Position numbers and translations under genes: made by a program
Notes under the pieces: generated by a model
Told to the model about the DNA's origin: nothing
What the model saw: only the letters and a program-made list of their open reading frames with translations
Databases searched by the model: none
Assembly: GCF_001445655.1 (NCBI RefSeq)
Contig: NZ_LNBE01000003.1
Location: forward strand, 1,036,530 to 1,100,529
DNA length: 64,000 bases
Direction of reading: 5' to 3'
From: Streptomyces roseifaciens
Lineage (GTDB): Bacteria; Actinomycetota; Actinomycetes; Streptomycetales; Streptomycetaceae
Shown here: positions 58,840 through 64,000 of the stretch, piece after piece
Numbering within the stretch: the stretch's first letter is position 1
Layout: every line of letters starts with the position of its first letter

Positions 58840-60060
58840 GTGACCCAGACTCGGACAACACGTTTGGAGCGGGGCCGCGGCGCCCTCGGCCCGGCCCTGG
58901 AGCTCGTACACACCGGCCGCGCCCCCACGCGCGCGGTGCTCACCGCCGAACTCGGGGTGACGCGCGCGACCGCCGGTGCCGTCGCCGCCGAGCTGGAGGC
59001 CCTCGGACTGATCACCGTCGACGCCCGCCCCGCGGCGGCCGGCTCCCAGGGCCGCCCCTCGCACCGGCTGTCCGTCGCGCCCGGCGGACCGGTGGTGCTC
59101 GCGGCCCAGATCCACGCCGACGGCTTCCGCGCCGCTCTCGTGGGTCTCGGCGGCCGGATGGTCGCCACCGCGCCCGGCTGCATGACCGTCCCCGCCGACC
59201 CGTCGCACATCATCGACGCCGTGGTCGAGGCCGGGGCCGGGCTGTTGCGCGAGACCGGCCGCCGCTGCCTGGGCGCGGGCCTCGCCGTCCCCTCGGCCGT
59301 CGCCGAGCCGGAGGGCACCGCCCTCAACCCGCTCCACCTGTCCTGGCCCGCCGGCGCACCGGTCCGCGAGCTGTTCACCCAGGCCCTGGCCAAGGCCGGG
59401 ATCCCCGGCCCGGGGGGTGTCACCGCCACCGGCTCCACCGGCAACGACGTCAACCTCGCCGCGCTGGCCGAACACCGGCACGGCGCCGGCCGCGGCTCCC
59501 GGCACCTGCTGTGCGTGGCCACGGGCCACCGCGGCGTCGGCGGAGCGCTCGTCCTCGACGGCCGCCTGCACAGCGGCAGTTCCGGCCTCGCCCTGGAGGT
59601 CGGCCATCTCACCGTCAACCCCGCCGGTCTGCCCTGCCACTGCGGCAGCCGCGGCTGCCTGGACGTCGAGACGGACCCGCTCGCCTTCCTCACCGCGGCC
59701 GGCCGCACCCCCGGCCCCGAGGTCTCCCTCCTGCAGCAGGCCCGCGACCTGCTCCGCACGGAGTACTCCGACCCGGCCGTGCGCACCGCCGCCGAGCTGA
59801 TCGTCGACCGCCTCGGCCTCGGCCTCGCGGGCCTCGTCAACATCCTCAACCCCGACCGCATCATCCTCGGCGGGCTCCACCGCGCCCTGCTGGACGCCGA
59901 CCCCGAGCGGCTGCGTGCCGTCGTCGCCGACCGCAGCCTGTGGGGCCGCAGCGGCAGCGTGCCGATCCTGCCCTGCACGCTCGACTACAACAGCCTCATC
60001 GGCGCGGCCGAAGCCGCCTGGCAGCCCGTCCTCGACGACCCGCTGGCGGCCCTGGGCTGA
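58840..60060 (+). CDS. ROK-family transcriptional regulator
   Basis: 406-aa protein with an N-terminal winged helix (TRAVLTAELGVTRATAGAVAAELEALGLI, residues about 28-57) and a ROK domain with ALEVGHLTVN, the zinc motif CHCGSRGCLDVE and IILGGLHRALL. The AASGQ-type ATP loop is replaced by VVLAAQIHADGF, so kinase activity is doubtful and a sensor role is likely. GTG at 58840. Divergent from the MFS gene across a very short gap, which it probably controls. Confidence 0.88.
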   Translation: MTQTRTTRLERGRGALGPALELVHTGRAPTRAVLTAELGVTRATAGAVAAELEALGLITVDARPAAAGSQGRPSHRLSVAPGGPVVLAAQIHADGFRAALVGLGGRMVATAPGCMTVPADPSHIIDAVVEAGAGLLRETGRRCLGAGLAVPSAVAEPEGTALNPLHLSWPAGAPVRELFTQALAKAGIPGPGGVTATGSTGNDVNLAALAEHRHGAGRGSRHLLCVATGHRGVGGALVLDGRLHSGSSGLALEVGHLTVNPAGLPCHCGSRGCLDVETDPLAFLTAAGRTPGPEVSLLQQARDLLRTEYSDPAVRTAAELIVDRLGLGLAGLVNILNPDRIILGGLHRALLDADPERLRAVVADRSLWGRSGSVPILPCTLDYNSLIGAAEAAWQPVLDDPLAALG

Positions 60061-60072
60061 CGGACGCCGCCG

Positions 60073-60104
60073 GCGGTCACGCGTGCGCGCGCACGCGTGA
60101 CCGC
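60073..60104. terminator. 32-bp perfect palindrome after the ROK gene
   Basis: Bases 60073-60088 and 60089-60104 are exact reverse complements (GCGGTCACGCGTGCGC then its complement) with no spacer. It lies 13 bases past the ROK stop, so termination is likely. A loop-free dyad of this size could also be a protein-binding site. Confidence 0.7.
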
Positions 60105-60241
60105 TCACGGACGGCGGAGGGACAGCAGCCAGGCAATCCCGCAGGACACCGCGGAGTACGCGCACCACCCCTGCGTACTCCCCGCGCGGCAGCCGTACGG
60201 CAGCCGGCCGTAGGACGACCCGGAGGCCCCCTGCGGCGAGG

Positions 60242-60287
60242 CTCGGTGGTGGGCGACGACCCGTCGCCGGCATCCGCCACCACCGAG
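60242..60287 (+). promoter_or_regulatory. Nested hairpin in the leader of the SHOCT/ABC operon
   Basis: Outer arms CTCGGTGGTGG (60242-60252) and CCACCACCGAG (60277-60287) enclose an inner stem GCGACG/CGTCGC (60253-60258 with 60262-60267). It ends 13 bases before the ATG of the SHOCT gene and overlaps the GAGGAG ribosome site region. Confidence 0.55.
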
Positions 60288-60300
60288 GAGCCGATCCCTC

Positions 60301-60591
60301 ATGAACACCCTCGCCCACGCCCTGGCCGACGGCGGCCCGGGCCCCTGGATCCTCTTCTTCCCCCTCGTCTGGGCCGCCGTCGTCATCGGCGTCGTCACCT
60401 TCCTGCGCCGCACCGTATGGCGCGGCGGAAGGGCCCCCTGGCACCAGCGGCAGGCGCGCGCCGAGCACTCGCCGCTGACCGTCCTCGGCCGCCGCTTCGC
60501 CGCCGGGGAGATCGACGAGGACGAGTACTGGCGGCGCGTGTCCGTCCTCGAGGAGCACTTCGGCACGCCCGGCAAGCGCGGTGCGGCATGA
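60301..60591 (+). CDS. SHOCT-domain small membrane protein
   Basis: 96 aa. One membrane helix at about residues 16-36 (PWILFFPLVWAAVVIGVVTF), a basic stretch, and a C-terminal SHOCT motif (LGRRFAAGEIDEDEYWRRV). SHOCT segments are short oligomerisation modules. The stop overlaps the ABC ATPase start as ATGA, so it is translationally coupled to the exporter and may be an accessory part of it. Confidence 0.85.
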   Translation: MNTLAHALADGGPGPWILFFPLVWAAVVIGVVTFLRRTVWRGGRAPWHQRQARAEHSPLTVLGRRFAAGEIDEDEYWRRVSVLEEHFGTPGKRGAA

Positions 60592-61397
60592 GCGCCCCTC
60601 GCCCCACGCCCGCTGCGCAGGTCCCCGCCGCGCGCGTGGTCGACGCCGTCAAGGTCTACGGCGGCACCGCGCGCGGCACCGGCACCGCCGTCACCGCCCT
60701 CGACGGAGTGAGCGTCGACTTCCCGGCCGGCCGCTTCACCGCCATCATGGGCCCCTCCGGCTCCGGGAAATCGACCCTCATGCACTGCGCCGCGGGGCTC
60801 GACACCCTCACCTCCGGCTCCGCGTTCATCGGTGACACCGAGCTGGGGGGCCTGGACGACCGCCGTCTGACGCTGCTGCGCCGCGAGCGGATCGGCTTCG
60901 TCTTCCAGGCCTTCAACCTCGTGCCGACCCTCACCGTCGCCGAGAACATCTCGCTGCCCCAGGACCTCGCGGGCAGGCGCGGCGACCGCGGCGACGACGA
61001 GTGGACCGACGCCCTCGTCGACGTCGTCGGCCTCCGCGACCGGCTGCACCACCGGCCGGGCGAACTCTCCGGCGGCCAGCAGCAGCGCGTCGCCGTCGCC
61101 CGTGCCCTCGCCGGCCGCCCCGACGTCGTCTTCGCCGACGAGCCCACCGGCAACCTCGACTCCCGCTCCGGCGAGGAGGTCCTGAACCTGCTCGGCCGCG
61201 CCGTGCGCACCATGGGCCGTACGGTCGTCATGGTCACCCACGACCCGGTCGCCGCCGCACACGCCGACGACGTCGTCTTCCTCGCCGACGGGAGGCTCGT
61301 CGGCCACTTGAGCGACCCCACGGCGGACAGCGTCCTCGACCGGCTCAAGAGCCTCGACCGGCCGGGCGTCCCCGGGCGTGCGGAGGTGCCGTCATGA
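60588..61397 (+). CDS. ABC transporter ATPase, MacB/LolD type
   Basis: 269 aa. Walker A GPSGSGKST, FVFQAFNLVPTLTVAENISLP, signature LSGGQQQR, Walker B VVFADEPTGNLDS and switch VTHD. The ADEPTGNLDSRSGEEVL segment marks the MacB/LolD/FtsE branch, which pairs with FtsX-like permeases. ATG overlaps the SHOCT stop (ATGA) and its own stop overlaps the permease start (ATGA). Confidence 0.94.
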   Translation: MSAPRPTPAAQVPAARVVDAVKVYGGTARGTGTAVTALDGVSVDFPAGRFTAIMGPSGSGKSTLMHCAAGLDTLTSGSAFIGDTELGGLDDRRLTLLRRERIGFVFQAFNLVPTLTVAENISLPQDLAGRRGDRGDDEWTDALVDVVGLRDRLHHRPGELSGGQQQRVAVARALAGRPDVVFADEPTGNLDSRSGEEVLNLLGRAVRTMGRTVVMVTHDPVAAAHADDVVFLADGRLVGHLSDPTADSVLDRLKSLDRPGVPGRAEVPS

Positions 61398-63976
61398 CCA
61401 CCGGCACCGCACCCCCGCGCCTGAGGGGCCTCGCCGCCGCCCTGCGCCTCAGCGCCTCCTCCCTGCGCACGCACAAGAGGCGCTTCGCGGGTACGTTCCT
61501 CGCCGCGCTGCTCGGCGTGGGCTTCCTCAGCGGGACCCTTGTCATGGGCGACACCCTGCGCGGCTCCTTCGGCACGCTCTTCGCCAATGCCGCAGCGGGC
61601 ACGGACGCGGTCGTCCGCAGCGCCGACGTCGTCACCGCACCCGACGCGGGCCAGGGCACCCGGCGCACCGTGCCCACCGACCTCGCCTCGTCCCTGGAGA
61701 AGGTCCCCGGCGTCGCCGCCGCCGTACCCGAGATCCAGGGCGCCGGGCAGCTCGTCGGACGCGACAGCAAGCCCGTGGGCGGCCAGGGCCCGCCCACCCT
61801 GGCGGGCAACTGGATCGACGACCCACGCCTCAACCCCTACCGGCTCGCCGCCGGACGCGCGCCCGCCGCCCCCGGGGAGGCCGTCGTCAACCGCGGCGCC
61901 GCCGAGGACGGGGGACTGCGCATCGGCGACCGCACCGTCCTGCGCACCCCGGACCCCCTCGCCGTCACCGTCGTGGGCATCGCGACGGCGGGCGGCGAGG
62001 ACGGCCTCGGCCGGACCACGTACACCGGACTGACCCGCGCCGACGCGGAGAAGTACCTGACTCCGCAGCCGGGCCGGGCCACCGCGGTCCGCGTCCGCGC
62101 TGCCGCAGGCATCGACGGGCAGCAGCTCGTCGAGCGGCTGAAGCCCGTACTCCCCGCGGGAGTCGAGGCCGTCACCGGGCAGGAGTGGGCCGACGAGAAC
62201 AGGGACGCCATCTCCGGCGGGTTCCTGTCGCTGTTCACGACCCTGCTGCTCGTGTTCGCCGGAATCGCCCTGTTGGTGGCCACCTTCAGCATCCACAACA
62301 CCTTCGCCGTCGTCGTCGCCCAGCGCACGCGCGACAACGCCCTCCTGCGTGCGATCGGCGCCTCGCGCGGGCAGCTCCTCGCCGCCACCCTGGCCGAGGC
62401 CGCCGCCGTGGGAGCCGCCGCCTCGGCAGCCGGGCTGTTGTGCGGCATCGGCATCGCCGCCGGGCTCCAGGCGCTCTTCCCGGCCGTCGGATTCCCGTTC
62501 CCGCAGGGCGGCCTGGTGATCAGCGCGCTCTCCCTGCTGCTGCCGCCCGCCACCGGCCTGCTGGTCTGCCTCGGCTCGGCGCTGCTGCCCGCCGTACGGG
62601 CAGGGCGCACGGCACCCCTGGCCGCGCTCCGCGAGGCGGCCGTCGACGACTCCGCGGCCTCCCGCGGCCGCGCGCTCGCCGGGGCGGGGCTGCTCCTCGC
62701 CGGAGTCGCCCTGACCGCCACCGGTGCTGCGGGGACACCCTCCGTCCTGCTCACCGGGACCGGTGCCCTGCTCGTCCTCGCGGCGTTCGTGGCCCTCGGC
62801 CCCGTCATCTCCTCCGTCGCGGTCCGCGCGCTGGGCGCTCCGCTCGTCCGGCTGCGCGGGCTCACCGGGTCGCTCGCGCGCCGCAATGCCCTGCGCAGTC
62901 CCCGGCGCACCGCGGCCACGGCCATGGCCCTCGTACTGGGCGTCGCCGTCGTCACCCTCTTCACCGTCTTCGCCGCGTCGTTGAAGGCGACGACGGACCG
63001 GGCGGTCGGCCGCGCCTTCGCCGGGGACGTCGCCGTCAGCGTCCCGGCGCTGGGCGCGGGCGGCAGCGGGCTCAGCCCGCGGCTCGCGCCCGCCCTCGCC
63101 CGGCTGCCCGAGGTGAGCACCGCGCTGGGCCTGGGCAAGGGCGTCGCCGTCGTGGACGGGGGCGGCCGGCAGGTCACGGTCGCCGACCCCGCCGCCCTCA
63201 CCGCCGTGCTCGACCTCGGTCCGGTCGACGGAGCGCCGGGCGCCCTCGGCGCCGACGGTCTCGCGGTCTCGCGGGACGAGGCGGACAAGCGCGGCTGGAC
63301 GGTGGGCAGCACCGCCGAAGTCACCTTCGTCGACGGGCAGAAGCAGCGCTTCACCGTCCGGGCGGTCTACGGGGAGCGCAGCCTCGCCGGCGACTATGTC
63401 CTCTCCCGCGAGGCGTGGAGCCCGCACCGGGGCCAGGACGCCGACCGGGTCGTCGCCGTCGCGTTCAAGAAGGGCGTCCCCACCGCCGCCGGCAAGGCCG
63501 CCGTGGAGAAGGCGTCCGCCGCGTACGGCAATCCGGAGGTCCAGACCCGCGCGGAGTACGCGGCCTCCTCGGCGAAGAGCGTCGACACGATGCTCACCCT
63601 GGTCTACGCCCTGCTGGCCCTTGCGGTGGTCATCGCCCTGCTCGGCATCGCCAACACCCTGACCCTCGCGGTCCGCGAACGCACCCGCGAGCTGGGTCTG
63701 CTGCGGGCGGTGGGGCAGACCCGCGGGCAGCTGCGCGCGATGGTCCGCTGGGAGTCGGTCCTGGTCGCCGCGTTCGGCACGGCCGGCGGTCTGGTGCTCG
63801 GCGGCTTCCTCGGCTGGGCCCTCGTACGGGCCACGGGCACCGCCGCCTTCTCCGTGCCGGTGCCGCGCCTGGCGGTGGTCGCCCTGGTGGGGTCGGCCGC
63901 CGGCGCGCTGGCGGGGCTGCGGCCCGCCCGGCGGGCGGCGCGCCTGGACGTCCTGCGCGCCGTCGCGGCGGAGTGA
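61394..63976 (+). CDS. FtsX-family ABC permease, duplicated domains
   Basis: 860-aa permease. An N-terminal helix near 30-50, a large extracellular domain (about 60-260), a three-helix FtsX block (about 270-420) containing QRTRDNALLRAIGASRGQLL, further central helices (about 440-510), a second extracellular domain (about 530-720) and a final FtsX block with ERTRELGLLRAVGQTRGQLR. Such permeases move lipids, peptides or antimicrobials, or transmit force. Operon with SHOCT protein and ATPase. It ends 24 bases before the window edge. Confidence 0.93.
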   Translation: MTTGTAPPRLRGLAAALRLSASSLRTHKRRFAGTFLAALLGVGFLSGTLVMGDTLRGSFGTLFANAAAGTDAVVRSADVVTAPDAGQGTRRTVPTDLASSLEKVPGVAAAVPEIQGAGQLVGRDSKPVGGQGPPTLAGNWIDDPRLNPYRLAAGRAPAAPGEAVVNRGAAEDGGLRIGDRTVLRTPDPLAVTVVGIATAGGEDGLGRTTYTGLTRADAEKYLTPQPGRATAVRVRAAAGIDGQQLVERLKPVLPAGVEAVTGQEWADENRDAISGGFLSLFTTLLLVFAGIALLVATFSIHNTFAVVVAQRTRDNALLRAIGASRGQLLAATLAEAAAVGAAASAAGLLCGIGIAAGLQALFPAVGFPFPQGGLVISALSLLLPPATGLLVCLGSALLPAVRAGRTAPLAALREAAVDDSAASRGRALAGAGLLLAGVALTATGAAGTPSVLLTGTGALLVLAAFVALGPVISSVAVRALGAPLVRLRGLTGSLARRNALRSPRRTAATAMALVLGVAVVTLFTVFAASLKATTDRAVGRAFAGDVAVSVPALGAGGSGLSPRLAPALARLPEVSTALGLGKGVAVVDGGGRQVTVADPAALTAVLDLGPVDGAPGALGADGLAVSRDEADKRGWTVGSTAEVTFVDGQKQRFTVRAVYGERSLAGDYVLSREAWSPHRGQDADRVVAVAFKKGVPTAAGKAAVEKASAAYGNPEVQTRAEYAASSAKSVDTMLTLVYALLALAVVIALLGIANTLTLAVRERTRELGLLRAVGQTRGQLRAMVRWESVLVAAFGTAGGLVLGGFLGWALVRATGTAAFSVPVPRLAVVALVGSAAGALAGLRPARRAARLDVLRAVAAE

Positions 63977-64000
63977 GCACCGCGCACCCGCCCGGGGTGG

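Noticed and set aside
60656..63427. 923-codon minus-strand frame opposite the ABC exporter
   Set aside because: Gly/Ala/Arg-rich antisense shadow of the ATPase and FtsX permease.

Overview
The window reads as a stretch of Streptomyces chromosome (or that of a very close actinomycete). It is very GC-rich, has GC-biased third codon positions and many GTG starts, uses 1- and 4-base start/stop overlaps, and carries Streptomyces-type families (DUF6421, DUF5134, DUF2180, DUF2797, SHOCT proteins). I saw no rRNA, tRNA, CRISPR array, insertion sequence or phage gene. About 56 genes are supported; the first runs off the left edge. All readings come from inspection alone, and family names are from memory of motifs, not from searches.

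Region 1 (1-11.6 kb) is an iron-controlled metallophore locus. An Opp/Nik-type ABC importer (binding protein, two permeases, a fused two-domain ATPase) runs leftward. A five-gene biosynthetic and export operon runs rightward: a VioC-type amino acid hydroxylase, an SbnB-like dehydrogenase, a PLP decarboxylase, an SbnA-like PLP synthase and a MATE pump. Two good DmdR/IdeR-type iron boxes lie between them. There is no NRPS and no NIS synthetase. The set best resembles the small aminopolycarboxylate metallophore loci (EDDS, and especially EDHA, ethylenediaminesuccinic acid hydroxyarginine).

Region 2 (11.6-17 kb): an FUSC-type inner-membrane protein, then a leftward run of a catalase, a metallo-beta-lactamase-fold hydrolase and a CynX-type MFS carrier.

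Region 3 (17.1-22.5 kb) is the most unusual part. A tightly overlapped leftward operon encodes an AurF/CmlI-type di-iron oxygenase, a seryl-tRNA-synthetase-like amino acid:carrier-protein ligase, an AcpS-type phosphopantetheinyl transferase, a stand-alone carrier protein, a MaoC-fold protein and a carboxyl/O-methyltransferase-type enzyme. A LysR regulator is divergent across a relatively AT-rich gap. Together they look like a minimal assembly line that loads one amino acid onto a carrier protein, oxidises it (possibly on nitrogen) and may methylate it.

Region 4 (22.5-38.5 kb) is mostly housekeeping and accessory: lactonase, CbiX-like protein, N-acetylglucosamine-kinase-like ATPase, uracil-DNA glycosylase, an Old Yellow Enzyme with a divergent ArsR regulator, FprA-like ferredoxin reductase, TetR, HAD hydrolase, a probable contractile-injection-system effector with a nuclease-like domain, PAP2 phosphatase, M56 peptidase, DUF5134, a GNAT acetyltransferase and a polar amino acid ABC importer.

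Region 5 (38.8-54.1 kb): a DUF6421-SDR-threonine aldolase operon, PlsC acyltransferase, thioredoxin-like protein, flavin reductase, EtfB-EtfA, a DUF6986 aldolase-like protein, a LacI regulator divergent from a ROK kinase, a TmrB-like ATPase fused to a NUDIX domain, an M20 peptidase and a geranylgeranyl-reductase-like flavoprotein.

Region 6 (54.1-64 kb): an 18-bp-periodic repeat tract, a NarL-type two-component system, DUF2797, an MFS carrier divergent from a ROK regulator, and a SHOCT / ABC ATPase / FtsX-type permease operon. Degenerate 12- and 18-bp tandem repeats recur at several gene boundaries in the window.
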